Shown here piece by piece: positions 23,603-32,684 of a stretch of DNA of 64,000 nt (position 1 is the stretch's first letter; the number at the start of each line of letters is the position of its first letter). The notes below the pieces were generated by a model that made no database searches, was not told the DNA's origin, and saw nothing but the letters and a program-made list of their open reading frames with translations. Position numbers and translations under genes: made by a program. Source of the stretch: Dugong dugon (Eukaryota > Chordata > Mammalia > Sirenia > Dugongidae); assembly GCA_030035585.1 (NCBI GenBank), contig CM057482.1:46481501-46545500 (forward strand). The letters are read 5' to 3'.

Positions 23603-24120
23603 GTGTGTCCCTGGGTTCAATGATTCACTAGGAGAACTCACAGGACTCAATATAGTCATACTCATGGGTGTGATTTATTACAGTGAAAAGATAAAAAACA
23701 AAATCAGCAAAGGGAAAGGGCACATGGGAAGTCCAGAGGAAACCAGGCACAAGTTTCCAAGAGTTCTCTCCTAGTGGACACAGAATAAAAATGTGTTTAA
23801 TTCCTTCAGCAATTATTTGTGACAAGTGTGAAATGTTGCCTACAAGGGAAGTTCATTAAAGGCTCAGTGTTCAAGGTTTCTATTGGGGTCTGGCAGGTAG
23901 GCACACTCTGCCTATAATGTACCAAAATTCCAGACTCCCAGAAGGAAAATAGTTGTTCGGTATTCACCACATTGTTTGTAGCTGAGGCACAGTGAGCCAC
24001 TCTTACTAATTTGGGAATGGTAAGAACCCTCCCAAAATCTAAGTTCCCAAACACCAGACTAGGGCCAAACTTGCAAACAGGTCATTCTAGGGACAACAAT
24101 CTCAGGCCTACTATGCTCTT
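23603..24120. mobile_element. LTR-like insertion in old L1
   Basis: The L1 text breaks off near 23602 and resumes near 24121. The insert starts close to TGTGTCCCTGGGTTCAATG and carries phrases (CAGCAAAGGGAAAGGGCAC, CCAAAATTCCAGACTCCC, AAGTTCCCAAACACCAGAC) that I associate with a mammalian ERV LTR, probably minus orientation. No clear TSD or TG...CA pair is visible, so the boundaries are approximate. Confidence 0.55.
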
Positions 24121-24430
24121 TTCCGCACATATGGTATATGTTTTTCCATCCTTTTACTTTGGAAATATATGTGACTTTATATTTAAAGTGCATTTCTTAT
24201 AGACAGCATATATTTGAGGCTTGTTTTTTAATCCAGTCTGACCATCTTTGCCTTTTAATTGGAGTGTTTAAATCATTCATGCTTAATGTAATTATCAAAG
24301 AGTTTAAATCTATCTTGCTATTATTTTTCTGTTTGTCCCATCTTATCTTTGCTCCTTTTTCCCTCTATTCCTGCTTTGTTTTGGATTAACAGAGTATTTT
24401 TTATGATCCTATTATATCTCCTTTATCAGC

Positions 24431-24706
24431 ATTTTGGGGGCAGTGGTGGTTCAGTAGTAGAATTCTCACCTTCCATGCAGAAGACCTGGGATCGATTCCC
24501 GGCAAATGCACCTCAGGTACAGCCACCAGCTGTCTGTCATTGGAGACCTGTGTGTTGCTGTGATGCTGAACAGGTTTCAGGGGAGCATCTACTTCTGAAA
24601 TATCAGCCAATGAATACTCTATGGACCATAACGGTCCAATGTCATTGTGCATGAAGTCACCATGAGTCAGAGGCCAACTCAATGGCAGCTAACAACAGCA
24701 ACAACA
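24431..24706 (+). mobile_element. SINE with tRNA-Gly-like head and RTE tail
   Basis: The head at about 24439-24509 resembles tRNA-Gly: an A-box-like TGGTTCAGTAGTAGAATTC, an anticodon-loop-like CCTTCCATG (TCC at the anticodon position) and an intact B box GGATCGATTCC at 24489-24499. A 150-base body follows, then the RTE-type tail (CACCATGAGTCAGAGGCC, then GGCAGCTAACAACAGC). It is flanked by ATCAGC at 24425-24430 and 24707-24712. It should be read as a SINE, not a tRNA gene, because the head continues into repeat body shared with the copies at 35595, 45950 and 53735. Confidence 0.88.
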
Positions 24707-24784
24707 ATCAGCTTATTAGTTATACCACTTGATTTTATTTTTTCAGTGGTTGCTGTAGGGTTTACAATGATCTTAATCTTATTT

Positions 24785-24916
24785 TGGAGTCCTGGCGAAG
24801 CAGTCCGAATCCACCAGCCACTCCTCGGAAACTGTACGGGGTAGGTCTACTCTGCCCTGTAGCGTTGCTATGAGTCAGAATCGACTCAAAGGCAACGGGT
24901 TTGGTTTTTCGGGTTT
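24785..24916 (+). mobile_element. AfroSINE (internally deleted) with 11-bp TSD
   Basis: TAATCTTATTT repeats exactly at 24774-24784 and 24917-24927. The head is shortened: GGAGTCCTGGCGAAGCAG runs almost directly into CCGAATCCACCAGCC, so most of the left tRNA-like region is missing. The tail is intact. Confidence 0.93.
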
Positions 24917-25070
24917 TAATCTTATTTCAAATAATATTATATTATATAGTGTAGAAAACTTAGAAGAGTACACTTCCACTCATACTGTCCCAAACTTTGT
25001 GCTATTATTGCCATATGTTTTACTTCTACGTGTGTTATAAACGCCATAATACATTGTCTTTTTTTTGCTC

Positions 25071-25915
25071 TAAAAAGTCAAATATGTTTAAACAGTTTAA
25101 AAATAAGAAAAATGTCTTTTTTGCTGTAATAATTAACTTTATTCAAAATTGTGAAAAATAAGATATTTATGTCTGACAACAGCAAATGCCAAAGTTCAAA
25201 AACCACTTGTCATTTTGATTTAACTATAAGTAAATCCAATCTATCATTGAATTGAGCAAGGTCCATGGTGAACTGTGAATGCTTAGCGATCATTATTCAA
25301 TTAATACTCACCACAACCGTCTTTGTTTTCATTCAACAAATATTTATAGGGATTGTGGCAAGTATTTAGCATATAAACATTTCATTCCCACAGAAAGGTT
25401 TTCTTTTTCCAATTGCTTTTAATACAGTTATCCACCATTTTAACACCATCAGCTCCCTCAAGTTTTTTTGTTTTTTTTTTTACACCAAAATACAACCCAC
25501 ATACTACAAATACCCAACAAGTTGGATGCTCATCTTTTATTGGTTTCTTTGAAAATTGTCTGATTTCAATGCAAGAAATTAAAGAATTTAAATAGCTTAA
25601 ATTCTTGTTACTAATCATAGCAGCAGCTCTATTGTGATATCATCCTCCAGGCTGTGCCAATTAGCTCTGTAAATTAATTAAATTATCTTTCAATATTTTT
25701 ATTGGCACTGTGTTATTATATGCTCTCTGTAAAATGGCGGTAGTAGTAGAATTAGCATCAGAATCTGTCTAACCTCCTGGGGGATAATGACCAGGATCAG
25801 CCCAGAGCTGATTCCCATGAGGTAGCAGTCAGACATACCTCCACTCTCCAATTTCTTCACCATTTCCAACACCAGCCGTCCTTCCTACGGTGCTCTCTAC
25901 TTCTCTTCTGGAATC
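25071..25915. other. Unassigned AT-rich DNA
   Basis: I see no gene or nameable repeat. A T-rich run occurs at 25466-25480. Confidence 0.5.
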
Positions 25916-26122
25916 GATAATCTGTTGCAATGGCCACACAGAACTCACAGACCATACTTGTAGTTAAGTGGCCTATTAAGGAAGTAACAGGGTACAACTC
26001 GGAATCAGGATCAACAGGTTACAACTCCAGATCAGGATCAGGAAGCATGTAGGTAAAGTCTTCCTCTTGAATGCAGGACAGCTCTTTCAGTTCCTCTGGG
26101 CCATGCAGGTCTCTTACTCTCT

Positions 26123-26222
26123 CCCTGAGGACAGACTCCTCTCATCCCCCTGAGGACAGGCTCCCCTCAGCCCCCACAAGACAGGCTCCTCTTGGCCCCC
26201 TCAGGACAGGCTCTTCTTGGCC
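26123..26222 (+). repeat. Minisatellite, 25-bp unit, 4 copies
   Basis: There are four consecutive 25-base units, each built as CCCTGAGGACAGGCTCC plus CTC(A/T)(G/T)(C/G)CC with substitutions (the first and last units are easiest to compare). The array sits inside a pyrimidine-rich stretch that gives an apparent proline/serine-rich open frame of about 75-106 codons. These frames look like repeat translation. Confidence 0.9.
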
Positions 26223-26414
26223 CTGCCATCTGTCACTGCCAGCTCTGCCTCTGGGCCCCTTCTGGGCTTGTCCCTGTCTTCAGTGTTACAGCCCTTGACC
26301 CATATTTCAGCTCTTTTAGGAGATTCCTTGCCTCCTCTCTCTCTTTGCTTCTTCTATTTTCTCTCTTCATTCTTCCTCCTGCTTCTCTCCCTACTTCTTT
26401 CTGTCTGGAAAACT

Positions 26415-26590
26415 TCTGTGGGGTTGGCTGCTTATATACACAGCTCCTTGTCAATTTCAAGGCATGGCCTCTTCCCTCTTGGTAGGCCACAGACACTTAA
26501 TTTGCATAGTAGGATACAACTCAGTTCATTTGCATAGTCTATTGACCAGTCCCTTCAAGATGCATACCAATCACAGGGCAGGCTGCAGCC
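26415..26590 (-). promoter_or_regulatory. Promoter-like cluster, possibly LTR-derived (minus strand)
   Basis: Read on the minus strand the order is a CCAAT-type word in inverted form (TGATTGGT near 26567-26574), two octamer words ATGCAAAT (near 26528-26535 and 26500-26507), then TATATAAGCAGCC (near 26427-26439). The spacing resembles a retroviral U3 promoter. The surrounding 25920-26640 block could be an LTR, but I found no TG...CA ends with a TSD, so this is inference. Confidence 0.35.
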
Positions 26591-26639
26591 CAGGACCAAA
26601 CAAAAAGTTTCAAACCAAGTTGTTCACAGGAAATGTCAA

Positions 26640-27194
26640 ACAACCTGGCAAAAGTAAAAGATCCTTTACGGTAGAAAACTAGGGTAAAGGTAATTCCTCG
26701 GTGCTTAGGGGAAAAGTATGTGATGTATTTGACAAAATTCTAATGAGAGTAAAAGACAGTGACGTTTCTGTATGGTGTGGAAAGCAGAAAAGACAGTGGG
26801 CTTTTAGAGATCTGGAGCTACTGTCTCCTCACATCTTCACCCAATTAAAAGTTATTTTGCCACTGTAACATTCTTTCTGTAACCACCGACAGGGACTCCT
26901 ACCCTGCAAAGTAAAAATGGTTTTATTTTACATGTTTTAGATTGTTCCTACAGTATTACATTTATTTAAATTATCATAGCCATTACTACACTATAATAGG
27001 CAGGTATGTGCACTTAATTTTTCCGAGAAGGCTTAAACTTTCCTTGTCCAACCTGATTGGATAGGAAATCATCTAGTAAAGCCAGTCTGTGTAAGAAGAA
27101 TAAAGGATGCATGTCGATTTTTACCTGAGAAATATTTTTTTCTCTCTTTTTCCTCTCTGGTTTCACCCTCATAAATTTGGCCCTAGAGTAATAC
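26640..27194. other. Unassigned DNA
   Basis: No element is recognised between the promoter-like block and the AfroSINE. Confidence 0.5.
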
Positions 27195-27371
27195 AGGAGC
27201 CCTGGTGGCACAGTGGTTAAGACCTCGGCAGCTAATGAAAAGGTCAGCAGTTCAAATCCACCAGCTGCTCCTTAAAAACCATATGGGGCAGTTCTACTCT
27301 GTCCTATAGGGTTGCTATGAGTTGGAATCAACTTGACGGCAACAGGTTTAGTTTTTTGTTGTTGTTGTTGG
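27195..27371 (+). mobile_element. AfroSINE (short) with probable 8-bp TSD
   Basis: It is complete from AGGAGCCCTGGTGGCACAG to the GTTGTTGTTGTTG tail, flanked by AGTAATAC (27187-27194) and AGCAATAC (27372-27379). The tail hairpin word pair GAGTTG/CAACTT is clear. Confidence 0.93.
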
Positions 27372-27889
27372 AGCAATACAATGTTCCTTAATCGATACAT
27401 AATGAAAATTTCTGTGCCCATCCTATTTCCAATTTCAGATAAGTTTCTTTTTATATCAACATCACTCTCCAAAATTTGGGCAATTTCCGTTACACCGTCC
27501 TTATTTCCATTCTAGTCCATTCCACATATGTATGTTGAGCATCTACTATACATAAAACCCTCTCTGCAGTGTTGAAGAGATATAGGAATAAACAAGACTC
27601 AACCCTACTCTGAAAATAGTAAGAAAGGATCACATACAAACAGCAAAAGTGCAAAGCAGTAACAAATGTTAGAGAAAACCCACGTAAGCAAAATCATGTC
27701 ACGGAAGGATCTTTTATTCTGGCAAGAAATATGCAGGAGGGGATGGCTTGGGTAAAGTTTCACAGAAAAAGTGGTTTTTGTAAAGAAACTGATATCTAAT
27801 ATTTTTATGGGAGCAGAAAAGTGGGAACAACACTTCAGGTGAAGAGATAGCTGGAACTTCTGTTTCTACATTCCTCGGTGAGCAGGAGG
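27372..27889. other. Mostly unassigned DNA
   Basis: A weak ancient-repeat phrase (GTTGAGCATCTACTATACAT) is present near 27535. No gene is seen. Confidence 0.4.
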
Positions 27890-28084
27890 ATATCATACAA
27901 GACCTGGATTCAAATTTGCTTAGCAGTTTTGTAATCTTGAGAACCAAGCCTCTTTGAGTTTCATTTTCCTCATTTGTAAAATAGGATTAATAATATCTAC
28001 TTTCAACGGTTTTTGTGAAGTTTAGAGACCATATACATAAAGCTGGCATTATAGACAGAGCTCAATAAACAGGGACTAAAATTA
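27890..28084 (+). mobile_element. MIR SINE
   Basis: MIR order is kept: GACCTGGATTCAAATTTGC, GAGTTTCATTTTCCTCATTT then GTAAAATAGGATTAATAAT, and an AGAGCTCAATAAACAGGG tail. Confidence 0.75.
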
Positions 28085-28305
28085 AGGTAGGAATCTCCGA
28101 GTGGTACAAATGATTAATGCACTAGGCTGCTAACCAAAAGATTGGTGGTTTGAGTACACCCAGAGGTACTTCAGAAGAAAGGCCTGGCTATCTATTTCTG
28201 AAAAATCATTCATTGAAAATCCTAGGGAGCATAGTTCTACTCTGACACACATGGGGTTGTGATGAGTCCAAACTGATTTGACAGCAACTGGTTTTTTAAA
28301 ATGAT
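28085..28305 (+). mobile_element. AfroSINE (longer variant)
   Basis: The head has GAGTGGTACAAATGATTAATG, the B-box-like region GGTGGTTTGAGTACACCC, the body GAAGAAAGGCCTGGCTATC, and the tail CACACATGGGGTTGTGATGA. The tail is diverged (AAACTGATTTGACAGC). Confidence 0.87.
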
Positions 28306-28339
28306 GATATTATTTAATAATAAAGAATGCTTCTGACTC

Positions 28340-30165
28340 CTACTTCTTGGTGTAGCGCCCAGGGTCTTAAAAGTTTGCAAGCAATGATCCAAGGCACAGC
28401 AATTGGTCTCTATTCACTTAGAGCAACAGGGGAAGAAGAAAAGTTAGGAATAGGAGGAGGATACAGAAAGTGTGACTAATTGCCTCCATGAACAACTGTG
28501 TCTATGAGACCAGAAAAACCGGATGGTTTTCAGCTACCATTACTGAACATTTAGATCAAAGATTCCACAGAAGAATCCTGATCAAAAAGGTAGTAATGCA
28601 GAACAGAATTTCAAATTCTCATGGAATCCAGACTTTCTGGAGCCATGGAGGGTAGATGAACCCCTGAAACTATTGCCCTGAGATAACCTTTAAACCTTAA
28701 GCCAAAATTGTCCCTTGAAGTCATTTTAAAACTGAGCAATAGTTTAGCTTAACTAGAAAAAATGTCTGCCTTGAGCATTTTGCTCTTTTAAGAACAATCT
28801 ATATGTGATCCAATTGACAACAGCAACTCAAAAGATTAGATAGGAGCCTTAGGTGGCAGTGAGTTTATGTTTATGTTTAGGAACAACTCAGAAAAGGAGA
28901 GTGAGAATGGTTGCACAACTTGAAGAATATAATCAGTGTCAGTCACTAAATTGTACATGTAGAAACTGTTGAATTGGTGTATGTTTCGCTGTGTATATTC
29001 TCAACATCTGGGGGAAAGAGATGATGAGGAAGCTCAACATCATCAGTCAGAATGAGGTCAGGGGCTGACTGCAGAACACACCATCAATTGCTCATACACA
29101 TGTTCAAGCTGAAGCTGAAGGAAAAAAACAAGTCCCCGAGAGCCAAAGTACGACCTTGAGTATAGCCCACCTGGATTTAGAGCACTTCTTGAGAACATAT
29201 TTGGTGCATTGAACACTAATGAACCGAGGCCAAATGAGCTGTGGAAAGACATAAAGGACATCATACATGAAGAAAGTGAAAGGTCATAAAAAAGACAGGA
29301 AAAAACAAAAAGAAGACCAAAATGGATGTCAAAAGAGACTCTAAAACTTGCTCTTGAACATAGGGTAGCTAAAGGGAAAGGAAGAAATGATGAAGTAAAA
29401 GAGCTGAAAAGAAGATTTCAAAGGGCAGCTCAAGAAGATAAAGTATTATAATGAAATGTGTAAAGACCTGGAGTTAGAAAACGAAAAGCAAAGAACACAC
29501 TTGGCATTTCCCAAACTGAAAGAACAGAAGAAAAAATGCAAGCCTCAAGCTGCAATATTGAAGGATTCTATGGGCAAAAAATTGAAAGATGCAGGAAGCA
29601 TCATAAGAAGATGGAAGGAATACACAGAGTCACTGTGCCAAAAAGGAACTGGTTGATGTTCAACAGTTTCAGGAGGTAGCATATGATCAAGAAGAACCAA
29701 TGGTACTGAAGGAAGAAATCCAAGCTGCTCTGATGGCACTGGCAAAAGACAAGGCTCCAGGAATTGACTGGAATACCAACTGAGATGTTTCAACAAATGG
29801 ATACAACGCTGGAAGAGCTCACTCATCTATGTCAAGAAATTTGGAAGACAGCTACCTAGCCAACTGACTCAAGTATTTGGACACGTTATTAGGAGGGACT
29901 GATCCCTGGAGAAGGACATCATACTTGGTAAAGTGGAGAGTCAGTGAAAAAGAGAAAGACCCTCAACGAGATGGGTTAACACAGTGTCTGCAACAATGGG
30001 CTCAAACACAGTGATGATTGTGAGGATGGCACAGGACTGGGCAGTGTTTTGTTCTGTTGTACATGGGGTGGCTATCAGTCAAAACTGGGTCAATGGCACC
30101 TAACAACAACAACAACAATATTCTCAACAACAACAATAAAATAAATAAAATTTAGTAAAAAATAA
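28340..30165 (+). mobile_element. L1 3' UTR fragment carrying a nested RTE
   Basis: L1 3' UTR phrases run 28340-29006 (GGGTCTTAAAAGTTTGCAAG, CTATTGCCCTGAGATAACC, ATTGTACATGTAGAAACTG) and resume at 30118-30165 with AAATAAATAAAATTTAG. Between them lies an RTE copy. A very similar L1 3' UTR sits at 51105-51915, so both belong to one older subfamily than the L1 at 1-4527. Confidence 0.82.
29007..30117 (+). mobile_element. RTE (BovB-like) LINE, internally deleted, 12-bp TSD
   Basis: ATATTCTCAACA repeats exactly at 28995-29006 and 30118-30129, inside the L1 3' UTR. The coding remnant covers the region between endonuclease and reverse transcriptase (frame 29456-29656; then phrases matching the minus-strand copy at 39593-39898, for example the EMFQQMD region near 29783). 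Near 29860-29870 it jumps directly to the C-terminal part (the YFGHLIRR region seen in the 38339 copy), so the reverse transcriptase core is missing. The tail ends in repeated ACA units. Confidence 0.88.
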
Positions 30166-31203
30166 TGATGAATGTGGAGCCAACTATTGTAGAAATTTCA
30201 ACTCTTCAGAGGAATTGTTTCTATTTGTTAAAATTTTTTAAAGATTTTTTGCATCAATTCATGGTGGGATATTGGTCTGTAGTTTAATTTACTTGTAATG
30301 GCTTTGTCTGTGTTGGTATCTGGTAATGCTGACCTCATAGGATGAGTTGGAAAGTATTCATCGTCTTAAATTTTCTGGAATATTTTGTGTAAAATTGGTG
30401 TTATTTCTTCCTTAAAATAGTAGAATACACCAGTGAAGCCACCTGGGCCCTTAGATTTGTATGTGTGTGTGAAGATTTTTAATTATAAATTCAATTTCTT
30501 TGATAGACAGAGGACTATTCAGATTATTATTATTATTATTATTTGTAACCTGTGGTTGTTTACATCTTGCAAGAAATTTGTTCATTTCATCTAAGTTATC
30601 TGTTAAATTTGTTGCATAAAGTTACTCTTAATATAGTCTTATTATCATTTTAATTATCTGTGGAATCTATAGTAATATCAAATTTTATTGGTAATTTTTG
30701 ATATTGGTAACTTGTGTCTTCTCTCTTTTTTTCCCAATCAGTCTATCAAGGAATTTATTAGTTTACTGATCATCTCAAAGAACCATGTTTTGATTTCATT
30801 AATTTTTCTCTAGTGTTTTATATCATTGATTTCTTCTCTGATATTTATTATTTTCTTTCTTCCACTTCTTTTGGGCTTTATTTGCTCTTTTTTTTTTTTT
30901 TTCCTAGTTTCTTATTGTGAAAGCTGAGGTCAATGATTTTAGACTTTTTTTTATTCAAATATAGGTATTTTAGTTCTATAAATCTCCCTCTAAATACTGG
31001 TTTAGCTGCTTCCCACAAATTTTAACATGCTGTGTTTTTTTAATTTTCATTCAGTTTAAAATACTTCCTAATATCCCTTTTGGTTTCGTCTTTGATCCAT
31101 ATGTTATGTAGAAGTATGTTGTTTAGTTTCCAGATACTTGGTAGGGGGGTTCCAGATATCTTTCAACTATTTATTTATAATTTAATTTCACTATAGTTGG
31201 ATA

Positions 31204-31417
31204 CATGGAATCCCTGGGTGGCACAAATGGTTAAGTGCCCCACCACAAGCCAGAAGGTTGGCAGTCTGAACCCACCCAGAGGTGCTTCGGAATACAGGCC
31301 TAGCTATCTGCTTTTTTAAAAGTCACAGTCTTGAAAACCCTATGGAGCAGTTCTTCTCTGCACACATGGGGTCACTGTGAGTCGTGATTGACTATACAGC
31401 AACTAACAGCAACAATA
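31204..31417 (+). mobile_element. AfroSINE (longer variant) with 11-bp TSD
   Basis: ATAGTTGGATA (31193-31203) and ATAGCTGGATA (31418-31428) flank it, with one mismatch. The head CCCTGGGTGGCACAAATGG and the tail CATGGGGTCACTGTGAGTCG are clear. Confidence 0.92.
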
Positions 31418-32046
31418 ATAGCTGGATATTTCACTTTGTAGGACTTGAATTCTTTTTGAGACATTATGGCCCCGAACAACTTCTACCTTGGTAAATATTC
31501 TGTATGCACTTGAAAAGAATTTTTATTCTGCTATTTTTGGGTGACTTGTTCTATTAATGTTAATCACATCAAGTTGGTTGTTAATGTTATTTAAGTCTTC
31601 TGTAGCCTTATTTATTTGCTGTCTAATTGTTCTATTCGTTATTAAGAAAGGACTGTTGAAATCTGACTATAATTTGTCTATTTCTCTTTTCATTTCTATC
31701 AGTCTTTGAAGCTCTGTTATTAGATACATACATGCTTAGGATTGCTATGTGCTCTTGATGAGTTGACCTCTTTATTATTATGAAATAATTCTGTACTAGT
31801 ATTTTCTGTGTTAATATTTCTTCTGTGCAAATATTCCTTTCTTTGAAGTCTACTTTCTCTGAAATTAATATAACCACTACAGCTTTCTTTAAATCAGTGT
31901 TAGCATGGCATATCCTATTATTTTTAGTCTTTTTTTTTTTTAAGTGTATTTCTTGTAGGCAACATATAGTTGGGTCTTGCTTTTTTTATCCAATCTGACA
32001 GCCTTGTATTTTACCTAGGGTATTTAGGCCACTTACATTTAATGTA

Positions 32047-32092
32047 GTCACTACAAGTTGAAATCAACTTGATGACATATGACAACACAACA
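32047..32092 (+). mobile_element. Tail-only RTE/AfroSINE insertion with 12-bp TSD
   Basis: ACATTTAATGTA repeats exactly at 32035-32046 and 32093-32104, and the L1 text is continuous when the insert is removed. The insert is only 46 bases: a short lead, the hairpin AAGTTGA-AA-TCAACTT, then a GACAACACAACA end. It matches the 3' ends of the RTE and SINE copies in this window. Confidence 0.85.
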
Positions 32093-32684
32093 ACATTTAA
32101 TGTAAGTACTGATAGTGTTAAGTTCAAATCTACCATTTGGCTTTTTGCTTTCTATTTGTACCATCTGATTTACATTCTGTTTTCCTTTGTTTTGACCTCT
32201 TGTGAATTGTTTGAGTATTTTTTATGATTCCACTTTATCTCTTTTGTTGGCTTGTTAGCCAAAACTCTTTGTGGTGTTATTTTAGCGGCTGCTTTAGGGT
32301 TTATAGTATACTTTTCAAACTTATCACAGTCTACCTGCAAGGGATAGTGTATCACTTTACATTTAGTATAAGAACCTTACAACAGTACTCCTCTATTTCC
32401 ACCTTCCCAGCCTTTGTCCTAATGTATTATACCTTTTGCTTCTACGTATATTATAAGACCCACAGTATACATTGTTTTTGTTTTTGCCTTTGTTGCCTGA
32501 TGCCCACTACCTTGAAAATGGTTGTTCTATATCATTTGTCCAATTTTTAAATTATATTGGCAGAAGATAAATCTGGTCACTGTTATTCCATCTTGACTGG
32601 AAGCAGAACTCTTCAGAAGTATTGAAATACCAAAGATTTAGCTTCATATTGAATATGGATAGAAAAACATATTGTTTATTTTAA

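Larger units (their letters stand above)
21896..25070 (-). mobile_element. Old L1 (L1M-type) ORF2 region, antisense, with nested insertions
   Basis: The plus strand is the complement of L1 ORF2: phrases such as CATTTATTGAAAAGTCCATC, TAACTCACCAGTGAAGCCTC and CATTTAATGCTATTAATTTC follow the usual order, with no open frame left. An LTR (23603-24120) and two SINEs (24431-24706 and 24785-24916) interrupt it. The piece at 24120-25070 parallels 31950-32570 in the second old L1. Confidence 0.8.
30170..32570 (-). mobile_element. Old L1 (L1M-type) ORF2, antisense, with nested inserts
   Basis: The plus strand is the complement of L1 ORF2 in order (GATGAGTTGGAAAGTATTC, ACACCAGTGAAGCCACCTGG, GTAGGCAACATATAGTTGGG). 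Inserts are an AfroSINE (31204-31417) and a 46-base tail fragment (32047-32092). An ATT trinucleotide run is at 30523-30544. Small open frames (for example 32224-32550) are shadows. Confidence 0.83.

Noticed and set aside
24439..24509. tRNA-Gly gene
   Set aside because: The tRNA-like head continues into a SINE body and RTE tail, and has a TSD. The same unit recurs at several places in the window.
26071..26537. Overlapping 75-106-codon frames near the minisatellite
   Set aside because: Three frames on one strand and one on the other are open together because of the 25-base periodic, pyrimidine-rich sequence.
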